Source: JABMMZ01 sp040386935 (lineage in GTDB: Bacteria; Bacteroidota; Bacteroidia; NS11-12g; UBA955). From it: a stretch of 64,000 nucleotides of DNA. A program made the translations under genes and the position numbers. The DNA is taken from positions 1 through 64,000 of the forward strand of contig JAZKEQ010000009.1 of the NCBI GenBank assembly GCA_040386935.1, written 5' to 3'. Shown here in pieces: positions 52,899-62,402 of the stretch; within the stretch, counting starts at the first letter, position 1, and each line of letters begins with the position of its first letter. The notes beneath the pieces are model-generated. The model searched no databases, was not told where the DNA came from, and saw nothing but the letters and a program-made list of their open reading frames with translations.

Positions 52899-55397
52899 TT
52901 GAAAAGAATAATCTTCCTGATATGCCTGCTATTGGCCTCAAGGGTATTTGCCTATCATATTGTGGGCGGGGAGATGGTATATAAACATGTTAGTACACAA
53001 AATGCCATGGCGCAGTACAATGTTAAATTGTATCTTTATATTGATTGCGAGGAGGATAGATCTGGCTCATTAGAAGGGGACTTAAATTCTTATATTAATA
53101 TTTTTACCTATAATCCTGTAATTCAGGATTTTGAACTTTATGATGCATTGCCAATGAGAGATGCGAGAACAGGACCTGAAAAAGTTGCATTACTAAATTA
53201 TAAATGTATTAAAAAGGAACCTGATGTTTGTGTCAATAAATATGTTTACGAATTAGATGTTTATTTGCCAATTAATGATTTGGGTTACCTGCTCTCATTT
53301 GAAAGATGTTGCAGAAATACTACCATTAATAACATTGTCAATCCTCAATCAACAGGGGCGACTTATTGGACCACAATTCCTGGTATTAAGAGTATTCCTT
53401 CTAATAGTAGCCCAACTTTTAAAGGCTTACCGCCTAATTTTTTATGTACCAATGCACCATTGAATTATGACCATAGTGCAGTAGATATTGATGGTGATTC
53501 ATTAGTGTATGAATTATTCACCCCATTTCAAGGAGCAACTCAGGGTAGACCGGTATTGGGTAAATTTGAAGGAACACTGCCAAGTTCATTTACACCTATT
53601 ATCTGGGGGTCTAATTACAGTGAAACCAATCAGATAGATGGTTCACCAAGCTTTACGATTAATAGAAAAACTGGGAAATTAACCCTGACACCGACTGTTA
53701 ACGGGCAATTTGTAATAGGCATTAAAGTGTTGGAATTTAGAAAGGGTCAACTGATAGGGGAGACCAAGCGCGACTTTCAATTCAATGTAATTACCTGTGT
53801 GTTCGATGTGGTATCCTCTTTTGGGGTAGCTTATCAAAATTGCAGTGGAACACCCGTACTGTTTCAAAACAGAAGTCAGGGTGCCAGTACCTATATGTGG
53901 GACTTTGGCGATAATGTTCCTAACGATACCACTGCCATCAAGGATCCAAGCTATACCTATGAAAAGCCCGGAACATATACTGTAAAACTTGTGGCAGCAG
54001 TCAATAATTGCATTGATACCTCTGAATTTGATATAGTTGTTAAACAGAATTTTAAAACAAAAATTGACAATGATACGCTTATATGCGGTCCTTTTACTAA
54101 AGTTTTAAAAACCTCGACACCTAATAAAAGTTATAAATGGAGTACAGGCGAAACCACCCCATCTATTACTGTTAATACGGGTGGACGTTACATTATAGCA
54201 GTATCAGACTTGCCTTGTATTTCAAAGGATACAATTAATATTATCAATGATTTAAGTCGCATAGATTTGGGTCCAGATTCAGTTATATGCAGAGACAGCT
54301 TTGTGCAGTTTACCTATAGAGGACGAGATGGGTATAAATCTTACCTGTGGAACGATGGCACAACACTACCAACAGTCTTCATTCCTAACCTGAATACCTA
54401 TAGAGTGAATGTCGTTAACAATAATAATTGTCCATCGAGTGATAGTATTACGTTTGTGCTATACCCTCCTCCAAGAGTTTATCTCAATGATACGCTGTTT
54501 TGTAAGGGGACAACTGTCAGATTGGACGGGGTAAATTACAGTATTAAAACAAAACTGGAAACGAATTATACATGGAACAGTGGTGAAACTACTCCTCAGA
54601 TTGTAACAGGAAAGCCGGGTATGTACATCGTCACGGTTAAAAACAAACTCTGTACTATTATTGATACTGCCAGTATTGCATTCATAGAAACGGGACTTGA
54701 TTTAGGAAATGATACATTTTATTGTGGACCGGTTGACAGATGGTTAGTGCCGCCTCAGAATTTTGTAACATACCTATGGCACGACTTTTTAGATGCCAAA
54801 AGTTATCATGCAATTACCCCAGGCAAGAAAAAATTGACGATTACAACAATAGAAGGTTGTGTGGAATCAGACTCGGTAATGTTGATACAATATCCCAATA
54901 TTGACGGTGGTTTAGGTAAGGATACAACGATTTGCCTGTCTTCGAGTTTCTATATGGCAGCCAGTGATTCCATGATAAACTATCTCTGGAGTACAGGTGC
55001 AACATCTCAGGCAATAACTGTGCGTGATCACGGTATGTACACCGTTACTGTAAAAAACATCAATGGATGTATTGTGTCGGATAGCATTGCTATTAAAGAA
55101 GACCCTGAGGCACTGCCATCAGAATTATTTATCCCTACAGCCTTTACACCGGATGAAGATGGTTTGAATGATGTTTTTCCGGGCAGTAGCTATAAAGATC
55201 CGGGTTCAACTTACCACCTCGAGATTTTTAATAGATGGGGAGAGAAAATATTTGTCAGTAATCATCCTTCAGTTCAGTGGGATGGCACCTATAAAGGCAA
55301 TGCGGCATCTCAGGATGTCTATGTCTTTTATGTCAGGTATGTGGCTTGCGATGAACAGGTGCATTGGGTAAGGGGAACCTTTACCCTGCTGCGATAA
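52899..55397 (+). CDS. T9SS type B secreted protein with PKD domain and CHU_C domain
   Basis: An 832-residue secreted protein with signal peptide (ending RVFA) and mature N-terminus YHIVGGEMVYKHV, a start seen in many large Bacteroidota surface proteins. A PKD domain (STYMWDFGDNVPNDTT, YEKPGTYTVKLVA) lies near 330-385, then four to five short Ig-like repeats built on SYKWSTGETTP, SYLWNDGTTLP, YTWNSGETTPQ, NYLWSTGATSQ patterns. The C-terminal 85 residues (FIPTAFTPDEDGLNDVF, IFNRWGEKIF, WDGTYKG) are the CHU_C sorting domain. The start codon is TTG; no ATG exists before the signal peptide. Cargo of the type IX system is a secure inference; function is not. Confidence 0.9.
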   Translation: MKRIIFLICLLLASRVFAYHIVGGEMVYKHVSTQNAMAQYNVKLYLYIDCEEDRSGSLEGDLNSYINIFTYNPVIQDFELYDALPMRDARTGPEKVALLNYKCIKKEPDVCVNKYVYELDVYLPINDLGYLLSFERCCRNTTINNIVNPQSTGATYWTTIPGIKSIPSNSSPTFKGLPPNFLCTNAPLNYDHSAVDIDGDSLVYELFTPFQGATQGRPVLGKFEGTLPSSFTPIIWGSNYSETNQIDGSPSFTINRKTGKLTLTPTVNGQFVIGIKVLEFRKGQLIGETKRDFQFNVITCVFDVVSSFGVAYQNCSGTPVLFQNRSQGASTYMWDFGDNVPNDTTAIKDPSYTYEKPGTYTVKLVAAVNNCIDTSEFDIVVKQNFKTKIDNDTLICGPFTKVLKTSTPNKSYKWSTGETTPSITVNTGGRYIIAVSDLPCISKDTINIINDLSRIDLGPDSVICRDSFVQFTYRGRDGYKSYLWNDGTTLPTVFIPNLNTYRVNVVNNNNCPSSDSITFVLYPPPRVYLNDTLFCKGTTVRLDGVNYSIKTKLETNYTWNSGETTPQIVTGKPGMYIVTVKNKLCTIIDTASIAFIETGLDLGNDTFYCGPVDRWLVPPQNFVTYLWHDFLDAKSYHAITPGKKKLTITTIEGCVESDSVMLIQYPNIDGGLGKDTTICLSSSFYMAASDSMINYLWSTGATSQAITVRDHGMYTVTVKNINGCIVSDSIAIKEDPEALPSELFIPTAFTPDEDGLNDVFPGSSYKDPGSTYHLEIFNRWGEKIFVSNHPSVQWDGTYKGNAASQDVYVFYVRYVACDEQVHWVRGTFTLLR

Positions 55398-55528
55398 GCA
55401 GTTAATCTTATAAAAATACGAATTGGTCAGATATGTGTTAAGTTAAGGCTTAATTACAAAGCAGGTCATGCCAAAGCGGTAATTTTTAACTAATTTTGCA
55501 TCAAAGTTTTAAAAACAATTAGTCTTTA

Positions 55529-56776
55529 ATGGAACTACAAACCATCAAAAACAGATTTGAAATTGTTGGAAATTCACCTGCACTGAACCATGCACTTGAA
55601 ACAGCCGTAAAGGTAGCTCCTACTGATATGAGTGTTTTGATTACAGGTGAAAGCGGTGTTGGAAAGGAATCATTTTCAAAAATAATACATGCCCTCAGCA
55701 GCAGGAAGCACGGTAATTTTATTGCTGTGAACTGTGGTGCAATACCAGAAGGGACAATAGATTCAGAATTATTCGGACATGAAAAAGGGTCATTCACTGG
55801 AGCTACAGATGCCCGAAAGGGTTATTTTGAAGCAGTGAATGGCGGTACCATATTTTTGGATGAAGTGGGTGAGTTACCATTGGGTACTCAGGCGCGCTTG
55901 TTGAGAGTATTGGAAAATGGCGAATTTATAAAAGTGGGTAGCAGCAAGGTATTGAAAACCAATGTAAGAGTTGTAGCCGCTACAAACAGAGATTTATTGG
56001 AAAGAGCAGGGCAGGGAAAATTCAGAGAAGATCTTTACTACAGACTGGCCACGGTCCCCATTAGAGTACCTCGCCTATCAGAAAGAAAAGAGGATATCAA
56101 TATCCTTTTTAGAAAATTTGCTACATTATTTGCTGAAAAAAATCACTCACCTGTGGTGCAGCTCGACAATGATGCCCAACAATTATTGGCCAATTATACC
56201 TGGCCGGGTAATATTCGTCAATTGAAAAATATTACGGAACAAATCTGTGTACTCGAATCAGAGAATAACCCTGTTTCAGGATTTATTTTACAACAATACC
56301 TGCCACAACCTGAGAACCAATTGCCATTGGCTTTAAGCGGAGGCAATACAGAAGGATTTGGCAGTAATGGTTTTAGCGAACGCGATATCTTCTATAAATT
56401 TCTGATCGACATGAAGAAGGATGTCAGTGATTTGAAGCGCATTGTTATGGGTCTTATTGATACCGGTGGTAGAGAAGAGTTTATTAAAAACAACAGAGAT
56501 GAAATCAGTCATGTGTTGTATAAAAATGATCCTGGGTTTCAATCTGTTGATCAACCCATCATTATTCCTCAAGTAATGCCCACAGCACCGGCCAAACCAT
56601 TTATAGATGTTCATCAGATTCAAGAAGTCAATAATCTGACAATAGCTGAACAAGAATTGGACATGATTAAGAAAGCACTGCAACGCAATCACGGAAAACG
56701 CAACAAGGCCGCCAAGGATCTTGGAATTTCGGAACGGACTTTGTACAGGAAGATTAAATATTTTGAATTGGAATGA
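55529..56776 (+). CDS. Sigma-54-dependent transcriptional activator without sensory domain
   Basis: A 415-residue regulator that begins directly with the AAA+ domain: Walker A GESGVGKE at 40-47, the sigma-54 contact loop as GSFTGA at 87-92 (usually GAFTGA), Walker B GTIFLDEVGEL near 109-119, and ATNRDL with arginine fingers in FREDLYYRLATVPIRVPRL. A linker of about 100 residues leads to a Fis-type helix-turn-helix (NHGKRNKAAKDLGISERTLYRKI). With no receiver or PAS domain it may be controlled by level or partner. It overlaps lptE by 4 bp and heads the lptE-TPR-secG operon. A TAATTTTG box lies at 55491-55498. Confidence 0.93.
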   Translation: MELQTIKNRFEIVGNSPALNHALETAVKVAPTDMSVLITGESGVGKESFSKIIHALSSRKHGNFIAVNCGAIPEGTIDSELFGHEKGSFTGATDARKGYFEAVNGGTIFLDEVGELPLGTQARLLRVLENGEFIKVGSSKVLKTNVRVVAATNRDLLERAGQGKFREDLYYRLATVPIRVPRLSERKEDINILFRKFATLFAEKNHSPVVQLDNDAQQLLANYTWPGNIRQLKNITEQICVLESENNPVSGFILQQYLPQPENQLPLALSGGNTEGFGSNGFSERDIFYKFLIDMKKDVSDLKRIVMGLIDTGGREEFIKNNRDEISHVLYKNDPGFQSVDQPIIIPQVMPTAPAKPFIDVHQIQEVNNLTIAEQELDMIKKALQRNHGKRNKAAKDLGISERTLYRKIKYFELE

Positions 56777-57285
56777 ACGTTTTGAATAAAAGCTTTTTTT
56801 GGGTGATGGGTCTTTTGCTGCTTTCAGGCTGTAAGTCCTGTGGCTATAGTTTGTCAGGGGTGAATATTCCTCCTGATGTAAAAAATATCAGTGTGCAGTT
56901 TTTTCAAAACAAAGCGCCTCTAGTAAATCCGTTACTCAGCCAAAAGTTTACGGAACAATTGAAAGATAAATTTTTACGCGAAACCTCTTTGAATCTCATT
57001 AAAGAAAATGGGGATTTCAGGCTTTCAGGCGAAATAACCGGATATAGGGTTGAACCTATGGCAGTGAATGCTAACACCGGTACAGCAAAAAATAAATTCA
57101 CCATGGTGGTTAAAGTCATTTTCGAATGTCCCAATCATAAAGATTTGAATTTTAATGAAGATTTCACCAAATTTACACAGTTCGATGCTGCCGAAAATTT
57201 CCAATCTGTAGAGAATGCATTAAGTGAAGATCTCAGTGTGCAAATTATTCAGGAAGTATTCAACAAAGTAGCCCTTAAATGGTAA
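56773..57285 (+). CDS. lptE: LPS-assembly lipoprotein LptE
   Basis: A 170-residue lipoprotein with lipobox LSGC (Cys20). The mature part CGYSLSGVNIPPDVKNISVQ, FFQNKAPLVNPLLSQKFTEQL and LRETSLNLIKENGDFRLSGEI is the LptE pattern of Bacteroidota. It plugs and stabilises LptD for lipopolysaccharide insertion in the outer membrane. It overlaps the sigma-54 activator gene by 4 bp and abuts the next gene without a gap. Confidence 0.92.
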   Translation: MNVLNKSFFWVMGLLLLSGCKSCGYSLSGVNIPPDVKNISVQFFQNKAPLVNPLLSQKFTEQLKDKFLRETSLNLIKENGDFRLSGEITGYRVEPMAVNANTGTAKNKFTMVVKVIFECPNHKDLNFNEDFTKFTQFDAAENFQSVENALSEDLSVQIIQEVFNKVALKW

Positions 57286-58437
57286 ATGAATAAACAGAAA
57301 CTGCAATATATGGCCCATCATATCAGCGAAGTATCCGATGCGGATATTGCTGAATTAAAGCAGTTAATAGCAAACTATCCATTTTATGCTTTGCCGCATG
57401 CGGTATTGGCAAAAATCTACTTCGAGCGCGAACATTATATGTTTGAAAATGCCTTGACCCAGGCTGCCATGAGGGTGAAGGACAGAGAATGGTTGTACCA
57501 TTACATACATACCCAACAGGAAGTAGTAGTCGAACAAACTGAAAACAGTTTGGTAACCGATGATTATGAATCTTCAAATGACTTTCCAGAAAAAGAGATA
57601 GAAACAGCAACTACTCCTGTTACAGTAGTTGAAGAAGAAAATGAAGAGGAGGCCACCAATCTCGAAATTGAAGCAGCCTTAATCAGTGATGTCAATGCCT
57701 TTTTAGGGGAATCTGAAAATGCAGAGGAAATAGCGGAAACTGAAGCAATAATTTCAGAACCAGAACCTCTTATTGAAGAGATAGTGGTAAATGAAATAAT
57801 CATTGCAGAAGATGAAATAATAGAAGCACCTGAAGTTGAAGCCCAGGTAACTACTGAGTCAGTAATTGAGGAGGAAGCTGCGGAAATATCAACTATAACC
57901 GATACCAATGATGCTGAGGAAGCAGATGATGAAGATATTGCACCTATAGCTGAACATACAGTTGTACCTGATATCAATTTGCGCAAACACCCGGTGTACA
58001 ACGTTGAAACATTTCTTGACAGTGAACATAAGGAAGATGCCAAAACACATGAAACATCCGATCGATCAAAAGATTTCTTTTATTGGTTGAGTCATCCTGC
58101 ACCTGAATCTACAGCTAAAACATCTTCGGAAAATGAAGATGCCGCTGAAGAAAAGGAGGAAAATGGCAATGACAAGATGAATATTATCGACCAGTTTATA
58201 AAGTCGAATCCAAGTATTACCCGCCCTAAACGAGAGTTTTACAGTGCAGAGAATATGGCTAAGCGAAGTGAATTGGTTGCCCTCGATTTTGTCAGCGAAA
58301 CATTGGCCAATATCTATTACGAACAGGGGAATATCGACCTTGCTGTAAAGGCTTACGAAAAATTAAGTTTGCAAAATCCACTAAAACATGCGTATTTTGC
58401 ATCCCTTATCGAAAAAATTAAAAAAGAAAAAAGATAG
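57286..58437 (+). CDS. Acidic low-complexity protein with terminal TPR-like helices
   Basis: A 383-residue soluble protein. The N-terminal 85 residues form a helical domain (DIAELKQLIANYPFYALPHAVLAKIYF), residues about 90-290 are strongly acidic and repetitive in Glu/Ile/Ala with little order, and the C-terminus (REFYSAENMAKRSELVALDFVSETLANIYYEQGNIDLAVKAYEKL) has a TPR-like pair. Similar proteins occur between lptE and secG in Bacteroidota, so the position is conserved though the role is unknown. It begins immediately after the lptE stop and 3 bp before secG. Confidence 0.8.
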   Translation: MNKQKLQYMAHHISEVSDADIAELKQLIANYPFYALPHAVLAKIYFEREHYMFENALTQAAMRVKDREWLYHYIHTQQEVVVEQTENSLVTDDYESSNDFPEKEIETATTPVTVVEEENEEEATNLEIEAALISDVNAFLGESENAEEIAETEAIISEPEPLIEEIVVNEIIIAEDEIIEAPEVEAQVTTESVIEEEAAEISTITDTNDAEEADDEDIAPIAEHTVVPDINLRKHPVYNVETFLDSEHKEDAKTHETSDRSKDFFYWLSHPAPESTAKTSSENEDAAEEKEENGNDKMNIIDQFIKSNPSITRPKREFYSAENMAKRSELVALDFVSETLANIYYEQGNIDLAVKAYEKLSLQNPLKHAYFASLIEKIKKEKR

Positions 58438-58440
58438 TTT

Positions 58441-58875
58441 ATGCTTAATTTTATACTCATCATCGGCATCATAGCAGCAATCCTTACCATCCTGATTGTT
58501 TTGATTCAAAATCCTAAAGGCGGTGGATTGGCTTCTAATTTTTCAGCCGGCAATCAATTGTTTGGTGCAAAACAAACAACTGAAGGTGTTGAGAAACTGA
58601 CATGGATATTTGTAGGAATTATAATGATTGTGTCTTTAGTGGCCAGTTCATACAATAAAAACCCTAAAACTGCTGCAAATAAAGATGGCGCTGCGGGTAC
58701 TACACAACCGGCTGCCAATTCAAACTCTGAAGTACAGGAAGCAATCAATGCAAAAACACCTAAGAACCAACCGGTACCTCAGCAACAGCAGCAACAACCT
58801 GGAATGCCGCTTCAACCTCAGGGAGGCGGACAGCGCCCCCCGGCAGGTGGACAACAACCTCCTCAAACTCCATAA
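58441..58875 (+). CDS. secG: Protein translocase subunit SecG
   Basis: A 144-residue protein with two membrane helices (about 2-22 and 56-74) linked by LIQNPKGGGLASNFSAGNQL and FGAKQTTEGVEKLTW, the SecG signature. A C-terminal tail of about 55 residues is rich in Gln, Pro and Gly (QQQQQQPGMP, GGGQRPPAGG), longer than in proteobacterial SecG. SecG assists SecYE in export. It ends the sigma-54/lptE operon. Confidence 0.95.
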   Translation: MLNFILIIGIIAAILTILIVLIQNPKGGGLASNFSAGNQLFGAKQTTEGVEKLTWIFVGIIMIVSLVASSYNKNPKTAANKDGAAGTTQPAANSNSEVQEAINAKTPKNQPVPQQQQQQPGMPLQPQGGGQRPPAGGQQPPQTP

Positions 58876-58885
58876 AACTGTTTAA

Positions 58886-59584
58886 TCAAGGAATCGCATA
58901 AGCGATACCCAGCTTGATGTTTTTATTAAATATTTGTGCCCCATGAAATCCATTGGAGTCAAATGATTTGAAACTGAAATCAGGTTGTATGTTAATGCCG
59001 AATTTTCCATTGATTAGAAATGAGACATTGTTCTGCAGGTAGATTTGTGTGCCATCGGAAAATTGACTTTTCGAATCTGTAAACATAAAATCATAGCCCC
59101 AAAAACCTGTGTAAGTAATCCAGTCTTTTAATCTGATTTTGGTGCCAATTACAAATCCAATGTTCCAGGCATCTACTAATTTTTGAATTTTCTTTTGCGA
59201 AGGCGGACTGTAAAAGGTTCTTGAGTCCAGATTCAGTCCAATGCCCATACTGAAAGCATCTCCTTTAATGAAATTGCTGCCGAATGTAGCTGTGAATACC
59301 GGTAAGTCGAGACCCCCAATCTTATTTGAATCATTGAAGTTAGCTGAATCTTTGGTGCCATTAGCCAAGTAACGCACCAGCCAGGTGGCATCCATTCTAA
59401 AAAATTTAGACTCGTTAAAATTAGCTAGATTAAATGTAAGGCCCGAAGTACTGATGTTTTTACCTCTTTGATTAATCGTTTGCGGCACTGCACCTGCCTG
59501 TAAGAAGCTCAATGTAGTAATTTTTTCCTGGGCAGTTACGCTAATAGCGTTTATGGCCAACAGAATGATCATTAACCTTTTCAT
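58886..59584 (-). CDS. Secreted beta-barrel-like protein of unknown function
   Basis: A 232-residue protein with a signal peptide ending SVTAQ. The rest is beta-rich with regular aromatic-ended strands (DAFSMGIGLNLDSRTFY, DWITYTGFWGYDFMF, NNVSFLINGKFGINIQPDFSF) and ends in NIKLGIAYAIP, suggesting a small outer-membrane barrel. No family is recognised. It is convergent with secG and 113 bp from the crcB start on the other side. Confidence 0.65.
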   Translation of the reverse strand: MKRLMIILLAINAISVTAQEKITTLSFLQAGAVPQTINQRGKNISTSGLTFNLANFNESKFFRMDATWLVRYLANGTKDSANFNDSNKIGGLDLPVFTATFGSNFIKGDAFSMGIGLNLDSRTFYSPPSQKKIQKLVDAWNIGFVIGTKIRLKDWITYTGFWGYDFMFTDSKSQFSDGTQIYLQNNVSFLINGKFGINIQPDFSFKSFDSNGFHGAQIFNKNIKLGIAYAIP

Positions 59585-59696
59585 TATATTCTTTATTTAA
59601 TTTACAATATTGTTGGATTATCGGTGACGGCACAATACTGCATTTGCGTTAGTTTTCAACAAATTAAGATTGAATGATAAACACTATTTTTGAAAC

Positions 59697-60077
59697 ATGA
59701 AAGGCATAATTGCAGTTTTTATCGGTAGCGGAATTGGTGGTGTAATGCGCTATGTATTGGGGAGGGTTATTCAAACCTATTATTCAGGCGCATTTCCATT
59801 AGCTACCTTATTGATTAATATTTTCGCCTGTTTGTTATTGGGTGTTATCATTGGTTATTTGGATTATAAGCAACTACTATCTTCGCGTATGCAATTGTTT
59901 TGGGCCACAGGTATATGTGGAGGGTTCAGCACCTTTTCTACATTTAGCAGTGAGAATTTGACACTTTACAGAGAAGGACATTATGCCTTATTATTACTGT
60001 ATGTTGGTTTAAGTGTATTGTTGTGTTTTTGTGCCACATTCGGAGGACTTTACCTCTCTCAGAGAGTATTAAATTAA
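59697..60077 (+). CDS. crcB: Fluoride ion channel CrcB/Fluc
   Basis: A 126-residue four-helix membrane protein. GSGIGGVMRYVLGR, NIFACLLLG (Asn41) and the STFSTFSSEN stretch near 78-87 are the Fluc signatures, including the phenylalanine-box and the sodium-binding TFS region. It exports fluoride as a dual-topology dimer. No fluoride riboswitch motif was recognised upstream. A TATTTTTG box sits 4 bp before the ATG, too close for a normal leader. Confidence 0.93.
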   Translation: MKGIIAVFIGSGIGGVMRYVLGRVIQTYYSGAFPLATLLINIFACLLLGVIIGYLDYKQLLSSRMQLFWATGICGGFSTFSTFSSENLTLYREGHYALLLLYVGLSVLLCFCATFGGLYLSQRVLN

Positions 60078-60149
60078 AAGAAGCAGATTTTTATTAGTAT
60101 AATTGTATAAATGGCAGGGTGTCCATTTGTTTTTATTACTTTCTGAATT

Positions 60150-61364
60150 ATGACTTTTGAAATCATCTCCCTTTGCAGTTTGTTGCTCTTGGCTTACGTG
60201 TTTGATATAAGCGCCTCTATTACTAAAATACCTTCAATAGTTTTATTGCTTTTAACAGGTTGGTTGGTGAAGCAGGTTGCTGAATATTTCGGGTTGCAAA
60301 TCATCGATCTAAGGCCTTTGTTACCTGCATTGGGTACTATTGGGCTGATATTAATTGTATTGGAAGGCTCGCTTGAACTCGAACTGAATCACTACAAAAA
60401 AGCCATTATCAGAAAATCGGCCATTGTTTCGCTGTTCCCTATGCTATTGTTGTCTTTTTTAATGGCCTGGGCATTTGCGGTGTATAGCGGTGTTGATTAT
60501 AAAATAGCATTGGTGAATGCGATACCACTTGCGGTTATTAGCAGTGCTATCGCCATACCAAGTGCAAAAGGATTGTCAAAGCACAACCGGGAGTTTGTGA
60601 TTTATGAAAGCAGTCTTTCAGATATCTTTGGTGTTTTGTTCTTTAATTTCATTGCGCTTAATGCTGAAATTACAGTTTACTCATTCGGTAATTTTGGTTT
60701 GCAGTTAGTGTTGATGTTGTTGGTAACCTTTGTAGCCACACTTTTGCTCGCATTTTTGTTAGGACGTATTAAACACCATGTAAAGTTTGTACCCATCATT
60801 ATTCTTATTATTTTGATTTATGCTATTTCAAAAGTATATCACTTACCGGCATTGATGTTTATCCTGATTTTGGGTTTGTTTCTCAATAATTTTCAGGAGA
60901 TGAAAAAACTAAAATGGATCAATAAACTACACCCGGAGATTTTGAAACGGGAGGTTAATAAATTCAGGGAATTAACCGCAGAAGCTGCATTTCTTATTAG
61001 GGCTCTGTTTTTCCTGTTATTCGGGTATTCTATCGCAACAGAAGATCTGCTGAATTCAGAAACAATCTTTTGGGCAGAGGCCATAGTGATTGCCATTTTT
61101 ACCATCAGGGCTTTGTTTTTGAAAATAAGCAAGTTGCCTTTATTTCCCTTACTATTCATAGCGCCAAGGGGTTTAATCACAATTCTGTTGTTTTTTTCTA
61201 TTCTTCCGGAGCAAACACTAGGCCTTGTCAATCAGTCGCTGGTTATTCAAGTGATACTTCTGTCAGCATTGGTATTAATGACTGGAATGATGTGGCAAAA
61301 AAAGGAAAGCCCCGCAGTTAATATTCCAGAGCTCAACGCGAAGCCAGAAGATTCTAAAATCTAG
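60150..61364 (+). CDS. Cation:proton antiporter (CPA family)
   Basis: A 404-residue integral membrane protein with about eleven to twelve hydrophobic helices. IPSIVLLLLTGWLVKQ, IGLILIVLEGSLELELNHYKK, AIPLAVISSAIAIPSAKGL and YESSLSDIFGVLFFNFIALN fit the Na+(K+)/H+ exchanger fold, with the SDIF aspartate in the ion-binding helix. There is no C-terminal regulatory domain, only a short polar tail. It probably controls pH or sodium. It stands alone 72 bp after crcB. Confidence 0.88.
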   Translation: MTFEIISLCSLLLLAYVFDISASITKIPSIVLLLLTGWLVKQVAEYFGLQIIDLRPLLPALGTIGLILIVLEGSLELELNHYKKAIIRKSAIVSLFPMLLLSFLMAWAFAVYSGVDYKIALVNAIPLAVISSAIAIPSAKGLSKHNREFVIYESSLSDIFGVLFFNFIALNAEITVYSFGNFGLQLVLMLLVTFVATLLLAFLLGRIKHHVKFVPIIILIILIYAISKVYHLPALMFILILGLFLNNFQEMKKLKWINKLHPEILKREVNKFRELTAEAAFLIRALFFLLFGYSIATEDLLNSETIFWAEAIVIAIFTIRALFLKISKLPLFPLLFIAPRGLITILLFFSILPEQTLGLVNQSLVIQVILLSALVLMTGMMWQKKESPAVNIPELNAKPEDSKI

Positions 61365-61584
61365 TAGCCGTCAATCGATGAAAAGGACTATTTGATAGAA
61401 TCATAATATTTCTGTCATAAAACACAATTTGAGTAATAAAACGGAGCCGTATGCGTTGTGTTGGTGTAAATTTTAAAACAAAATCCGATTTTTAGTTAAA
61501 AAAAATACAATAGGACATTTTTAGTAACAATTATTTAATAAAAAAAAGGTTAATTTGCAACAATTATTTTAAATATTTAATCCA

Positions 61585-62379
61585 ATGAGTCAAGCACAAG
61601 TTAAAAAGTCAACCAACTGGGTTGGCATTCTTACAATCCCTGTAGCATTAGTCGTATCTATTTTAGTGTTCATTTTTATTTTCGGTGACGCGGATAATTT
61701 CAATGCTGATCATTCCCCTAAAGCGGGTAATTATTTCGGAACCATACACGAAGGTGGCTTCGTTGTACCGCTTCTAATGACCTTATTTTTAACAGTTTTC
61801 ACAATTGTTATCGAGCGCCTTTTTACCATTTCTTCAGCAAAAGGACGTGGTTCATTAGAAGGATTTCTTCAAAAAGTTAAAACAAATCTGAGTAATGGCA
61901 ATATCACTGCTGCAGTGGCTGATTGCGACAAACAAAGAGGTTCTGTTGCCAATGTGGTAAGAGCCGGTTTGACCAAATATTCAGAAATGGAAAGAAATAC
62001 AGAAATGGACAAAGAACAAAAAGTTCTGGCCATTCAAAAAGAAATGGAAGAAGCTACCAGCCTTGAATTACCAATGTTGGAAAAAAATCTTCCTATCCTA
62101 GCAACTATCGCATCAGTAGCAACCCTTTTGGGTCTATTTGGTACTGTATTGGGTATGATCAGAGCTTTCGCGGCTTTGGCTACTTCAGGTACACCTGATC
62201 CGGGTGCATTGTCTGCAGGTATTTCTGAAGCGTTGATCAATACCGCTATCGGTATCGGTACTTCTGCTTTAGCAATTATATTCTACAACGTATTCACCGG
62301 AATGATTGATAAACTGACTTATGGTATTGATGAAATAGGTTTCAGCGTATCACAAACTTTTGCATCAAAAAACAAGTAA
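61585..62379 (+). CDS. exbB: ExbB/TolQ-type proton channel
   Basis: A 264-residue protein with three membrane helices (about 14-35, 57-78 and around 160-235 as two adjacent segments). LEKNLPILATIASVATLLGLFGTVLGMIRAF and the following SEALINTAIGIGTSALAIIFYNV are the conserved MotA/TolQ/ExbB channel. It drives TonB with the two ExbD proteins downstream. It starts a four-gene cluster, exbB-exbD-exbD-tonB, with 23 bp to the first exbD. Confidence 0.94.
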   Translation: MSQAQVKKSTNWVGILTIPVALVVSILVFIFIFGDADNFNADHSPKAGNYFGTIHEGGFVVPLLMTLFLTVFTIVIERLFTISSAKGRGSLEGFLQKVKTNLSNGNITAAVADCDKQRGSVANVVRAGLTKYSEMERNTEMDKEQKVLAIQKEMEEATSLELPMLEKNLPILATIASVATLLGLFGTVLGMIRAFAALATSGTPDPGALSAGISEALINTAIGIGTSALAIIFYNVFTGMIDKLTYGIDEIGFSVSQTFASKNK

Positions 62380-62402
62380 TTAACCAGGCGTTTTTATAAA
62401 CC

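Noticed and set aside
59585..59696. Fluoride riboswitch ahead of crcB
   Set aside because: The conserved GGCGATGG...CTGATG-type sequence and pseudoknot could not be found; GGTGACGG in the gap is not sufficient.
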